DNA from: Dioscorea cayenensis subsp. rotundata
Taxonomy: Eukaryota > Streptophyta > Magnoliopsida > Dioscoreales > Dioscoreaceae
Length of the DNA: 64,000 nt
Assembly (NCBI RefSeq): GCF_009730915.1
Contig: NC_052489.1
Location: 1,054,001 to 1,118,000, forward strand
Reading direction: 5' to 3'
Below are positions 24,801 to 37,272 of this stretch, piece after piece. The notes below the pieces were generated by a model. That model was not told where the DNA came from. It did not search any database and was given only the letters and a program-made list of their open reading frames with translations. Numbering within the stretch: position 1 is the stretch's first letter; the number at the start of each line of letters is the position of its first letter. The position numbers and the translations under genes are program-made.

Positions 24801-27800
24801 ATTTTTCTTTCCCCTATAATTCACCAGATTAACTTTTGAACATAGGAGTGTATTCATCCATTATAGAGTTGGTGCAAAAGGATAACCAAAAGATAATGAT
24901 GACAGAATATCACTTAAAGTTTCCAATAATTTTCACCTAAAGATCAAAATAAAGAATGTACCTCAAACCGAAGTGACTCTGCTTGGATAGGACTCCGCGT
25001 ATCAGTTTCTGCCAGTTCACAAATTTTACCATCAAAATTCTTTGGGGTAGTTGACTGCATTTCATCAGTCTGCATTAGCAAATTTAATGCCGTTCTTTCA
25101 AGAAGTGATGGAAACAGTGTAGTTCATCAGTATACATTACAGAACCATAAAGCCCCTTTAACTTGAAATCCAAAAAGTACCTCATGTGTCATATTCTCCA
25201 ACCATTTGATTTTTTCACAACCCTCATCTAGACTGTAACCACAAATATCACTTGACTGTCTATCTTTTGCAGTTAATGTTTGATTGCCTTCTAAATTTGA
25301 ACCCAGGGAAGAATAATCTTGTGTATCTGAATGAGAGATGTTATCCTGCCAGAACAGTATCAGAAGTCAAGTTTGAAAACATAAAGCAAAAGATAAATTA
25401 AGAAAATAAGATTAATAAGCCCGTAACAGCAGCTAAAATGCAAGACGGAAGAAATAGAGACATGCTAGAATTGTTGACCCCAAATTGGGGGCTACTGACC
25501 TGAACCAAGCCATCCTCATCAACACCAACAAAAGCAGCCATACTACCTTCAGATCTTTTAGATGTCTCATTAGACAACACTATGCTCTGCACCTTACTTT
25601 CATCTGCGATATCTGATATTTTATCAGCTCTTCAAGTATAATAAAACTTCAAAACGAAGGCGAAAATCACCTCCTATTTACAAATCATATCAACGTTTTT
25701 TTTCTCATGTGTACCTGCATTTTCAACATCCATGTTAATAGATGAAATGCCCATTCTCGCATCATCAGAGGCATTGATGGAGTAATCAAGCTGGCAAATT
25801 CCATCAACCTGAGATGAAAATTAGGGTTAAACTGGAAGTGAAGCAGAATAGGAGGCCCCATGAAAGCACAATGAGCTTTTCTATCATATTTGCTCACTGA
25901 TGTTATAGAAACACAGAATCCAATAACTAGATTACAGATACAGTGGTATACTTGATCACATCAAGCTTGTATACATCACCTGTATCTCTTTTACGGCATC
26001 AACTTTTCCATTGATCACAGATGAAACCCGGAAAAGGCTCTTATTTAGCTGCAACCAACGTGACTCATCTAATGAATCCTGGAATATGTTCAAGCCTATT
26101 GTTACACAACAAACACAAAAACAGTCAACAATATGACAACTAGACAAGACTACCTTCGCGCAAAAGATATATATATTCACGGCATTATTTTGTCCTCGTC
26201 TGTGGGCCCGATCCTCTGCCTTCACAAGTTGCAGCATACTTAGCATTTTAGTCATACAATAATTAAAATATAATCAGAAAAAGAAAGAAAATCTAAAGAT
26301 AGTTGGGATATAAAATGATCAAATTGATGAACAGATTACTCCAGAAAGTTGACATTTACATAGCAATATAAACCTGAAGCATTTCTGATGCAGATTTAGG
26401 CAGCTCCAAGAAAACAACATTTTGGGCAGAAGAGAAATCCAACCCAACACCCCCAGCAGTTATTCCAATAATTGCAATTTTGACCTGAAATATAATCACA
26501 TTAAACAATAGGTTCTAACGCACTAAGTTTCACAATGACAACTTCAAGGTTTTCCAGTTAATTTTATCATCATGTTGATGGTGAACAGAGGAGCAGAAGC
26601 AAACCTCTGACGATGAAATCTGAAAAGCTTTGACTGCCATTTTGCCTATCTCTAGCAACCTGCTCCCCATCACCCGAACAAATTTGATCTCCTCCTCACA
26701 TATAACTCCTAAAAGGGTTCAACATGAAATTCTATGCTGTGAAATAGATAATGGAAAGTTCCTTTATGGTGTGTGAAATCAGGACATGGACCACACAGTC
26801 TCACGATAAAACATAACCGAAAAGTTATTGTTACCAGATAAACATTCATGCACTAGGATGGATAGCACCTGTGCTTTAGAAAAATACCAAAAAGCTTAAG
26901 TTTTAGTAACGATTTTGCAGCTTTAACCATTACATTATCTCCTTTGCACTATGCACTAACAAACACTTTAACACCAAATTGCTTTATGACATCAGAACTC
27001 ATATTGTTGCCTAGGAAACTACACTTCTTTTTCTTCTTCCTTTACACTTTGCTGATTGTATAGTAGTTCTAAAANNNNNNNNNNNNNNNNNNNNNNNNNN
27101 NNNNNNNNNNNNNNNNNNNNNNNNNNNNNNNNNNNNNNNNNNNNNNNNNNNNNNNNNNNNNNNNNNNNNNNNNNNNNNNNNNNNNNNNNNNNNNNNNNNN
27201 NNNNNNNNNNNNNNNNNNNNNNNNNNNNNNNNNNNNNNNNNNNNNNNNNNNNNNNNNNNNNNNNNNNNNNNNNNNNNNNNNNNNNNNNNNNNNNNNNNNN
27301 NNNNNNNNNNNNNNNNNNNNNNNNNNNNNNNNNNNNNNNNNNNNNNNNNNNNNNNNNNNNNNNNNNNNNNNNNNNNNNNNNNNNNNNNNNNNNNNNNNNN
27401 NNNNNNNNNNNNNNNNNNNNNNNNNNNNNNNNNNNNNNNNNNNNNNNNNNNNNNNNNNNNNNNNNNNNNNNNNNNNNNNNNNNNNNNNNNNNNNNNNNNN
27501 NNNNNNNNNNNNNNNNNNNNNNNNNNNNNNNNNNNNNNNNNNNNNNNNNNNNNNNNNNNNNNNNNNNNNNNNNNNNNNNNNNNNNNNNNNNNNNNNNNNN
27601 NNNNNNNNNNNNNNNNNNNNNNNNNNNNNNNNNNNNNNNNNNNNNNNNNNNNNNNNNNNNNNNNNNNNNNNNNNNNNNNNNNNNNNNNNNNNNNNNNNNN
27701 NNNNNNNNNNNNNNNNNNNNNNNNNNNNNNNNNNNNNNNNNNNNNNNNNNNNNNNNNNNNNNNNNNNNNNNNNNNNNNNNNNNNNNNNNNNNNNNNNNNN

Positions 27801-30800
27801 NNNNNNNNNNNNNNNNNNNNNNNNNNNNNNNNNNNNNNNNNNNNNNNNNNNNNNNNNNNNNNNNNNNNNNNNNNNNNNNNNNNNNNNNNNNNNNNNNNNN
27901 NNNNNNNNNNNNNNNNNNNNNNNNNNNNNNNNNNNNNNNNNNNNNNNNNNNNNNNNNNNNNNNNNNNNNNNNNNNNNNNNNNNNNNNNNNNNNNNNNNNN
28001 NNNNNNNNNNNNNNNNNNNNNNNNNNNNNNNNNNNNNNNNNNNNNNNNNNNNNNNNNNNNNNNNNNNNNNNNNNCATTTTCTGATGCAGATTTAGGCAGC
28101 TCCAAGAAAACAACATTTTGGGCAGAAGAGAAATCCAACCCAACACCCCCAGCAGTTATTCCAATAATTGCAATTTTGACCTGAAATATAATCAATAAAC
28201 AATAGGTTCTAATGCAACAAGTTTCACAATGACAACCTCAAGGTTTTCCAGTTAATTTTATCATCAAGCTGATGAACAGAGGAGCAGAAGCAAACCTCTG
28301 ATGATGAACGAAAAGCTTCAACTGCCATTTGCCTATCTCTAGCAACTGTGCTCCCATCAATTCGAACAAATTTGATCTCCTTCTCACATATAAATTCCTA
28401 AAAGGGTTCAACATGAAATTCTATGCTGTGAAATAGATAATGGAAAGTTCCTTTAAAAAAAATGGTGTGAAACAGGACATGGACCACAGTCTCATGATAA
28501 AACATAACCGAAAAGTTATTGTTAAAACCAGATAACCATGCAATTAGATGGATAGCAATTCTTGCTTTAGAAAAAATACCAAAAAGCTTTAAGTTTTAGA
28601 ATGATTTTGCAGCTTTAACCATTGCTAATATTCCTTTCAAAAATTTAGTTCAATAAACACTTAACACTAAATTGCTTTATGACATCAGAACTCATATTGT
28701 TGCCTAGGAAACTACACTTCTTTTTCTTCTTCCTTTACACTTTGCTGATTGTATAGTAGTTCTGTTAAAAATTACTACCAGTAAAATTCTTAAAGCCACT
28801 CAATTGGAATAAAAGTAATGCCATTGAGGCAACAAGGGAGAATCATTGCATCATACAATGCTCACATGGTGCTAAAGAAATCAATGTTAACAACAAGAAA
28901 TCCTATGCCATATGATTCACCTGTACTTCATCAAGGACCTTTAAATGATGACCAAAAATGATCATTTTCTGGGAATTGAGTCCAACTTCTAAAGTGCTTG
29001 CATCCTCTGGTTCTCTTAGTATAAAATGGTTAGAAAACCACTCTCGGAATCCTGATAGCTTTGCCAAGCCAATCTCCTTATCAGATAGACTTTTTAAAGT
29101 TCTGTTACCTGGAATAATCATATAAATAATTAAATGGGAGCACACAAGGTAACAACTATAGACATGACATCTAAGATAAAAAAGAATTTGAGGCTATAAA
29201 AGAAGAACAAAACCCAAAAAAAAAGGTAAAATCCACAGATAGTAGTATAAGTAAATTATGCACCACATAAAGGAGCTCAAAATGTCCATTAAAGCCTTCT
29301 TATAAATGGCAGTGAATTTTAGGTAACAACAAAAAATACACAATAGATATGCTGCAAAAAATCCTGACGATCAGTGAAGCAGATAACCTCACTGGTAACA
29401 GTAAAAAGTTGGTTTTCAAGCTTAAGTGAAGAAATAACCATGGCATGTGTTTAAATTGACCACTTTTGCATCTCCACCATCATCACTTTTGTGACAGCAT
29501 TGATCTGTGATTGATTCATTCTGATTTTCTCTGCCCACAATAGCTTCTTGCACCTTGCTTGTTTTTGTTGCAAAAAGAATATCTGCTGCCTTCAGCATCA
29601 ATCTAATAATTTGACGGCGCTTGGGAGGCAACTGGGCCAATACATGTTCTTTAAGCCGCCTTATCTATGGCATGAAACAGGTTGAGTACAGTAAGAAACC
29701 ATAATACGAAGAAGAAGCCATATCATGAAAGATATCCAACAATCTCATAATAGGTATTCCAAACATTTTATCGCATGCTCTATTTTCTTCTGTTGTAATT
29801 TTTGTGTCAAAGGATGGAAAGTTTGTCTTCAGATATTCTAAAGGATACATTAGAAGGAAAATACAAACACTTCAATAAATGAAAAATAGATGGAACACAC
29901 ATAGCTTGAAATGATGTTTGTAAGAAGTTATATAGATATCACCAATGATAGAATGATCAACTACCACATGCGAGTACTATTAATCTATTACATATATCAA
30001 TGAGAAATTTTATGTATAATATATGTATGGAACACACATAGCTTGAAATGATGTTTGTAAGAAGTTATATAGATATCACCAATGATAGAATGATCAACTA
30101 CCACATGTGTGTACTATTACAAATATCAATGAGAAATTTTATGTATAATAAATGTATGGATCAAGTTTTTCAAGGAGTTCATTGTGTGCATTATCGCATT
30201 AGGAGGTAAACTTGTTGCACATAGTTCCCTATGTTGAAGCAAGAATCCTCAATCAATAAACATGTGTCAACACAAACTACAACACATCACCACAATCCAA
30301 GCTATTATGATTTCTCAACTCATAAGTTATTGAATACCACTAAAGCTTGAAGGTTTTATCCTCCAAGCAACACAGCTTCAGAGTCAAAACAAGAATCACA
30401 TCAGTTACTACATGTCTATCCAAAAATGACAATAGCAATGTAGATTATTGTATGTACGCTTTTATCAGGTCAATAAGTTCATTTGAGCACGTATCACAAA
30501 CTCATTCTGCAAGAAATGAAAAGCAGAATATCTAATCCTATGTTGATCAACATGTGAAAGTGCCGTGCCTTAATGGCCCAACTATGTTTCCTGTAGTAGA
30601 AAAGCCATAGATATCAAAACCCTAACAAGAATAAGAGCATGCAAATATAGCCAAGAGCAATGACCAAATTCATCTAGAACTTAATTTAGGTTTTGTTATT
30701 ATTACAGAAAGCATATAGCAAGTCCACAAACATATTTATTTATAAAGGAATGAAACAACTCAAAGTTGCATGGAGAATCAGATACATGTCACAACTCTGC

Positions 30801-33800
30801 ATTATAAACAAGCAAACACAAAATCAAATCAAGAGCAGAAAGGTACCATCAGGGTTTGCCGAAGTAATACATTTAACTCCTCAAAGCGAATGCCCTTTGA
30901 GAAATCCTGCAAGAAGCTTAGATGTTAGCTTTTAACACATTTCATGAACATTAATCCAAGAACCAAAAGCATAAAAGATAATAAGTAGAAAAATGCATGT
31001 CTATGCTAAAAACATGTGTATTGGTTGACATTAAACCCCACTTTAAACCCCACTTAGACTAATAAGTAGCACATATAACAAGCTAAGTTCTCTATTATGA
31101 TAAGGGTGAAAAAAAGAACGTGTGCTAACAATAAACATCAAAATATTAACCAATATGTGAGTTTGAAGTGCAAATTACCTTGAAAATTTTCCCCTGGCAA
31201 CCATGAACAAGTTTCATGGAACAATAATTTTTAGCATATTCATATTTGTCATCCCCCAATAAACGCGGCCTGAGGGAGGTAAACAGGGCAAATGTAATAG
31301 TTGCACAAGAACATAAAAATTTTATCTTCAAAAGAGAAAAAAAAAAAAGATTTTCACATAATAATAAAGACAGAAAAAGATAGAATAGATGGTTAAACAG
31401 AGAACTTACCATAAAATATTTACTTGATGATATATGTCGTAAGGCCTATGGTCACCTAGGAGAAATCAAAAGAAATATTAAAACTAAAAATGAATATCAC
31501 ATATAGAAATTGCAAGAAAAAAGTGTTCTAAAAGTGAGCATACAATACATTCTATACCAATAGCAAATGACACTAGAAAAGGAATCAAGTCAGAAAAATG
31601 GAAAGGGAAGCAAGAAACACCAAATCAATGCATAAATAACCTTGTCAAAGATGGTGTCCCTGATAGGAGAATGATGTGGTTGACCTTTGGTGCCAAATCA
31701 AGTATCGCTTTCGTCTAGGTTACACGAATGCAAGAACACCATTAGGAAGCATAATGCAAGAACACATCGTCGTAAGAGTACATAACTTAAGAAACTTAAG
31801 AAACTTAAAAATTATAGAAATACAAGAATGGGATAAAATTGGGAAATTCAAAGCTTTTTGCAGCCAAGATACCTCTCCTGATTCTGATGTTTTCTTTGTA
31901 CATCGTATGTTGTGTGATTCATCAATGATCATAACTTCCCATCTTTTTTCTAGCATACTTTGCTGGAGACGGTTTAACATATTGTATGAAATAACTACCA
32001 CTTTTGGATCTCTCTCCAACCGATCAAGATTATTTTGATGGCCAAATACTGAAAATCCAAAATCAACCATCAATATACACAGGTGGAAACCCAAGAGATA
32101 AACAGTATATTTATATCAATTTAAACTTATTTTAGAGAAGATGAACCAAGAAATAAATAAATAAATTGCTAGGAAAGATAAAAGGTCAATAAAAAATTAA
32201 TTGTTCACATTCATCTAGCATAAATTCCTTATTCTCAGTATAAATTCAAATCCAATCAATTAACAAGATAAAAGTTCTGAGGTTTATCCCCAATCAAAAT
32301 TAAGAGACAAACTCAGCAGCAAAGTATAATCACAATTTAGGGATGTCGCTAAATAATACTAATGTCACAAATGGCATACCCTGTGCCTCAATCCATGTTT
32401 TAAATATATATTACAAGGATAAAGTTGGATGATACCAAGATGGATATCCTTAGGTAGAAGAAAGGGAAGCCAGTGCTCTAATTCCTCAGCCCATGAATAC
32501 CGCAGAACTGCTGGACAGACAACAAGCAAAGGACCAGCCTCCATAAAGCAGCATGCAATTGCGATTGCCTGGATATAAATAAAAAATAAAAAATAGAGCA
32601 TACTAAAGTAAGCAAATTTCAAGTAAACTTCCCATATTATAAATCAAAAGGAATGACAAACCATGATAACCAACAAATTTTATGTGAGACAATATTAAAA
32701 ACAAATAGCAAAGAATTAAGAATATGCAGCTAAAGTATAGTCTAGTCATTCATCAAGTAGGAACTTCCTTTTTCCCAGAGCTAATATTCACTACAACTAT
32801 CAAGAAGTATATTTTCTAGTAGGCTATCAGCAAAAACTTGTGAAAAGTAACAATTTTGATGCTCTTCAATCGATAATACTCGTAATTCCTAAATTGCATC
32901 AACTTAATGAATCAAATCAAAGCATAACCCCGGTTGAATTCTAAAGCTAGCACCAACCCTAAACTATTAAAATTCATGTTAACCGGGTTTTATGGCAGGA
33001 TTTTACTGAAAGGGGAATAGTACTAAATGCTGCTTAACCAAAGGAAACAACAAGATACAAATTCTTCTCAAAAGAACAAGTTCAGAGCGTGCACGGGAAC
33101 CACAAAATGAAAATTTACATCTACAAGGAAACAAAATACAAAAAATGGAAGAGCAAAAGGCATTGCCTGAATAGTCTTTCCCAGGCCCATTTCATCTGCA
33201 ATGAGGCAACGCCCACCTCTTTGAAGACCAAACTTTACACCATCTAACTGATATGGCAAGAGTGCATCCCTTAAGGAATTTGGTAGTGCTTTCAACAATT
33301 CATCAACTTTATCATCAGAGTAATGGCCATCCACACAAGGTTCCCAATGATCACGAATACAACATGAAAATTTCTCAACAACACTCCGCGTACGAAAAGG
33401 AACACCCTGCAACTGAACTCCTGGAATTTTCTTAAGGCAACCTGCAACTAATTCATAGTCCTTAAGCATATAAACACCTCTTTGACGACCCTGGCTCTCG
33501 ATGCACCTGAATGGTACAACCTGGTATCCAAGAGAAGCAATTCAAACAGATGCAAGAAACACGTTAGCAAAATGACAAGAAACCCTTTTGCTGAAGGAAA
33601 ATGGATCAAGAGCCATGACAAATAAGTAATAGATACAAATAAAATGAGGGGCGTGTGTTGTCAAGTAACTCAATAAGGACCAAGAAATCATACAGTGGTG
33701 ATGAGGAGAAAAAAAAAAGATTAATAAAAGAATACAAAGGAAAAAAGTGCGATTCATGACAAACAGTATAACCGTATACAATATGCATCAAGAAACACCA

Positions 33801-34407
33801 AGAAGTTAAGGGAGAACCACCTAATAAAAGAAATGGAAACAAACACAAATTTTGAATAAAATTATGGTATCATAGCACCCAAATGGAATCTTGGAAGTGC
33901 CAAAAAGCAAGATAAAACTACAAAGAACCATAATATCAAAAGAAAAACAAAGAGCACTCTGAACAAAAAAGGAACAAAAAAATCATGCCAAGATTAGAAA
34001 AAGGGTTTACAGAACCTACAAGAAATCCAGTAACAAGAAGCAAAAGAGACCCTCAATACGACACAAAAAATGGATACTTTATTTGAAGTACTGCCAATCT
34101 GCACCTTATAGAGCGACTCCTCAATAATTCCGAAACACCAGGCATCACCGGGGAAGGGCAAACCCTGGAGGGGCTCGGGTGTCGCGGAGAACTCATCTGG
34201 TGAGCAGATCTCAAGGACTACTCGGAATGCGGCAGAGGGTACCGCCGACGAGTGGGTGGGACTGGGGATCTTGCGACACTTGAAGAGCCTCCAGGCGTCG
34301 TGGTTGACCAAGCCCGCCTCCTCAGCTCGCCGCCGCCTCTCGATCGCCGCCATCCGGTTCGCCTCCGCTCGCCGGCGCTGCTCCTCAGTGATCTCCATCA
34401 ACGGCAT
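21836..34407 (-). CDS. ZRANB3: SNF2 annealing helicase with C-terminal HNH endonuclease domain (ZRANB3 / At5g07810 type)
   Basis: 26 exons, 5' to 3': 34078-34407, 33167-33520, 32436-32568, 31873-32048, 31641-31714, 31410-31445, 31179-31269, 30847-30906, 29439-29664, 28921-29108, 28296-28397, 26374-26484, 26154-26219, 25980-26078, 25715-25808, 25500-25612, 25181-25345, 24962-25069, 24633-24701, 23983-24297, 23345-23529, 23164-23266, 22814-22959, 22450-22529, 22201-22376, 21836-21949. They sum to 3714 nt, 1237 aa, with no internal stop. Helicase motifs: DEMGLGKT (about 219-226), DESH (315-318), LLSGTP, VRIDGSTVARDRQ, ITAGGVGLDFSSAQNVVFLE and EDRAHRRGQ. The C-terminus has Cys pairs CKLCQAPC, CNLGC and CVNCKLDC, then the HNH core WHADHIIPVYKGGG and LENMRTLCVVCH. 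ZRANB3-type enzymes remodel stalled forks and cut DNA structures; a genome-stability role is inferred. One intron is GC-AG. Exon 12 is whole only left of a 1000-N gap; exon 11 is intact only to its right. Confidence 0.93.
26380..27074. repeat. Left copy of a roughly 695-bp duplicated block ending at the gap
   Basis: It runs from the end of exon 12 to the gap edge and matches 28075-28763 with scattered substitutions and many short indels. Its copy of exon 11 (about 26606-26710) is degraded: the helicase motif reads VRVMGSRLLEIGKM where the right copy has VRIDGSTVARDRQM. It is most likely error-prone contig-end sequence, not a second exon. Confidence 0.85.
27075..28074. other. Assembly gap of exactly 1000 N
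   Basis: The round length suggests a scaffolding placeholder of unknown true size. It lies inside the SNF2-HNH gene. The sequence left of it repeats the sequence right of it, so the true gap may be zero or negative. Confidence 0.98.
28075..28763. repeat. Right copy of the duplicated block starting at the gap
   Basis: It begins inside exon 12 immediately after the last N and runs through a partial exon 12 (acceptor at 28181-28182) and an intact exon 11 (28296-28397). The homology with the left copy stops at the left contig's last bases, as expected for two overlapping contig ends. Confidence 0.85.
29890..30156. repeat. Imperfect tandem duplication, unit about 137 bp
   Basis: Unit 1 spans 29890-30026 and unit 2 spans 30027-30156. 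Both start ATGGAACACACATAGCTTG and end TTTTATGTATAATA(T/A)ATGT. The second unit is shorter by a few bases near the middle. It lies in intron 8 of the SNF2-HNH gene and shows no coding role. Confidence 0.85.
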
Positions 34408-36496
34408 CAGGGTTTGAGGAGGGATTTGAAGCTTTGGACCGTTGGAAAGCGATGAACTTATATATAGTTCTCTCTGCCTCGAGATCAGTATCTAGTTTGA
34501 TATGCCTCGAGATTGGTGAAAATAATTCAAATTTAATGTATTATTTTCTCTCCCTGAAATTATGTTTAATAAAATCAATGTGGAAGCATTTTAATGATTA
34601 GATTTTTTGGATTAATGACTGAATTAGTTTTTTTTTTATATACAAAAATTATTTCAAGTATGATTAATCCAATCAATCAAATTTGATGGTTTTTATGAGT
34701 AATTGATTGAAAAGTAACATTAGAAATCAAATATAAATGAAAAAATTTTATTATACTGAATGATGCACTTTGACAATTTGCAGGTTATTTGAAAAATCAG
34801 AAAACTGAATTGCAATTGAGAATTCAATGAAGATGTCTTTCAAAACAAAACTAAAAACGAAGAAAAATTCGATATGATAGGAAAACAATATATGTCTGAT
34901 AAAAAGCTACAAAACACAGTAAGTCCCGAGAACAAGAAAGCCGAGTCGACATGTGCTTAACAGAACGCGACAACCATGCCGAAACATTTCAAAGAATGCA
35001 ATAGCTCAAATAATATGCAGCAATTGCAGACAAGAAGACCATTGCAGTAAAAATACTTGATATACATGAAACAACATCTCTTTCTTTCATACTCAAATCA
35101 TTAAATCCAAGAGAGCTACATTTTACAAGTCACACTGAAAACTTGCAAAGACATAATGAAACTGACAATCTCAAGAGAGCAGCAAATGTTATCACAGTAC
35201 ATGAGTTGAGCATATTGTATACATTACTGGCTAGAGAACAGTACAAATAGCCATTACAGTCACAAAGGATCCTCACAAGTGGTGTTCTAATTCTTCGGTG
35301 TTGAGTATCAAAAAGATTAAAAGACTGAGAGACTGACCAACCGGTTTTGCATTCGCGTGCGAATAGAAGACACCCGTATATCCCGTCATAGAAACTATTG
35401 GATGAGAAAGTGAGGGGAGGTCACCATTCAAATGTGAAAGATTCCCGAGCAGTAAACCAATAAGATCGAAAATGAATACCACAAAGAGTTAAAAATTTCG
35501 ACCAAACTTGAAAACCTGTACAAAAAATAGTTAGTGCAATAAATCAAGAAAGACGGCTAAAAGGTCTCCAAAATGTCAATGTAACACAAACTTGCAACCT
35601 ACTCCTGCAAAACCAAAAGAGACAGAATGCAAGAAATTCAAGAAGCATGCCACTCTAATTCTAAAAATTATTAGCTACATAGGTTACTCATAGACATTTA
35701 CATGGTTTTCTTTTGCTTTGAAGTTCAGATTAGAAAATTTCTATGGTAAACAACTATATATATATATATATATCAAATGAGATGTTTCCCTTGTCTATCA
35801 CTGGACATACACTTGTCTCAAAATTAATTAATTCAAGGTTGAGCTTAGTTCATACTCAAAATTAGCTCAAATATTTTTGCTTGAGCTCAGCTCAAACTCG
35901 AGATTAGCTCTAATGTCTTAGCTCAAGCTCTGTTCAATTTTAATTAGAAAGCTTAAGCCCAGCTTGGTTCAGGTTGAAATCATAATCGAGTCAATTTTAA
36001 TTTCAAGAGCTCCAGTGCAGTTCATTTTAGTTCAAAAATAAATGCTCATTTAAAACTTGAATTTTGTTTTATGTAACAAATAATATAAATCATATAATAC
36101 TATAAATAAAATTTGCATTCCTTATCATGAAGTTATAAGGTATAGAAGTTAAAATTGTATAATAATTTATATTTGATAACATTACAATAATGAAATACAA
36201 TACAATACAATATAATATGACACGGCACAACCCATTATCAATTTTGAGCTATCAACCCGGCTTTCAGTTCAAGTTTGATTGCCCGAAATTTTGACCCAAA
36301 CTCACAAAAGGGTTTATCAATTGACAGCCAAATCTAAAATAACATTCACAATTTATGACTTTCAAACATAAAATTTGAATATACACCTGACGGCATAGAT
36401 TTCATGAAACTTCATTAAAATACTATCCAGTGCCCGTCGGATATATAAAATAAAAAAGAATGTGTTTGAAAGTGCACCTGAGAAGCATAGCTGACT
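34408..36496 (-). other. Spacer with probable 3'UTR exon and intron of the F-box gene
   Basis: Nothing coding is convincing. Just after the F-box stop codon a CTTCTCAG|GTGCAC donor (about 36478) and a TTTTGTACAG|GTTTTC acceptor (about 35516) on the minus strand suggest a 3'UTR intron of about 960 bp. That would make 35100-35515 a 3'UTR exon. A TA microsatellite lies at 35756-35773 and an AGCT-rich dispersed repeat at 35830-36060 inside the proposed intron. The SNF2-HNH promoter must lie at about 34408-34700. Confidence 0.4.
35830..36330. repeat. AGCTCR-rich dispersed repeat (degenerate)
   Basis: Repeated segments such as TTGAGCTCAGCTCAAACTCG, TTAGCTCAAGCTCTG and GAGCTATCAACCCGGCTTTC share composition and words with copies at 42650-42850 and 43990-44180. 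There is no open frame. The class is not determined. Confidence 0.4.
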
Positions 36497-37267
36497 TCAC
36501 TCCACATCAGATGGCTCCTCAGAATCAGTGAGCGGTAAGAGAGAGCATATCCCGAGCAAATGCCCGTTGAGGCATACATAGTACTCTGTGCAATCATTGT
36601 AAGCTCCTAACCTGGCGCATGCACTCTTTGGTATCATCTTTGCTTGCAGCATGTTCCACATCTTTGCTTTGCAATATGGGCACATTTCTGTTGGATGAAA
36701 TTCCGCCTTCCTTTCAATAAGCATATGCTTAACTCTTGAAACTGAAAAGGACTTGAATACACCACGAAAGAATCCCACATCACCACGAAAGTATGAACCA
36801 CTATCCTCGTCTCCCTGATCAAGATGCTCACAAGGGTCTGACACATATAATACATCGTTTTTGCATTGTGGCATAAGAAAACTTTTGCCTGAAGTCCTGG
36901 AAAACCTTGTCTTTTGAACGAAGTGGCCTTCAATGTTGATGCTGTTAAACAGACCATTCTTGCTACAGCCTGAACAAAAAATAAGAAGCTTCCCAAGTGC
37001 TTTCCAGTTTCCATCAACACTGTGACTTCCACAAGACTGTAGATCCTGCATCATCTTCGGTGCTCGCGTTCGGCAGAATTCTTTCCACAGGACCCGCTTA
37101 GCAATCTCATCAAACCATTTACATACACAGGATAGAGTCGCAATCATTCTCGGGTTCCAGTTTAGGTGTTGAAACACAAGAAAAATAACATCCTCGCTCA
37201 AATGGCCTTTAGTGCACAAGCAAGAGGATGAGTGAGTGCAACGATAATGCTTCGCAACCAGCATCAT
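36497..37267 (-). CDS. EDL: EID1-like F-box protein (EDL family)
   Basis: A single coding exon of 256 aa starts MMLVAKHYRCTHSSSCLCTK. The F-box follows at about residues 22-62 (LSEDVIFLVFQHLNWNPRM, CVCKWFDEIAKRVLWKEFC). EID1-type C-terminal signatures come next: NWKALGKLLIFCSGC, FVQKTRFSRTSGKSF, DVLYVSDPCEHLDQGDED, MCPYCKAKMWNML and YYVCLNGHLLGICSLLPLTD. F-box proteins are substrate receptors of SCF ubiquitin ligases. EID1 acts in phytochrome A signalling and EDL relatives in ABA and light responses (family knowledge), so a signalling role is inferred. The leader is split: donor CTTCTG|GTGAGG at 38696/38695 and acceptor TTTCACAG|C at 37273/37272 define an intron of about 1.4 kb ending five bases before the ATG. 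The leader exon contains a CT microsatellite at 38745-38775. Confidence 0.92.
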   Translation of the reverse strand: MMLVAKHYRCTHSSSCLCTKGHLSEDVIFLVFQHLNWNPRMIATLSCVCKWFDEIAKRVLWKEFCRTRAPKMMQDLQSCGSHSVDGNWKALGKLLIFCSGCSKNGLFNSINIEGHFVQKTRFSRTSGKSFLMPQCKNDVLYVSDPCEHLDQGDEDSGSYFRGDVGFFRGVFKSFSVSRVKHMLIERKAEFHPTEMCPYCKAKMWNMLQAKMIPKSACARLGAYNDCTEYYVCLNGHLLGICSLLPLTDSEEPSDVE

Positions 37268-37272
37268 TTTAG

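Noticed and set aside
26606-26710. A second helicase motif V exon left of the gap
   Set aside because: It is the left copy of exon 11 in the duplicated contig-end block; the sequence is scrambled by small indels, while 28296-28397 is intact and in phase.
27011-28195. Long open frames spanning the N run on both strands
   Set aside because: They are produced by translating Ns and have no evidential value.
35273-35482. A 69-aa open frame on the minus strand
   Set aside because: No family resemblance; it lies in a region better explained as 3'UTR of the EDL F-box gene.
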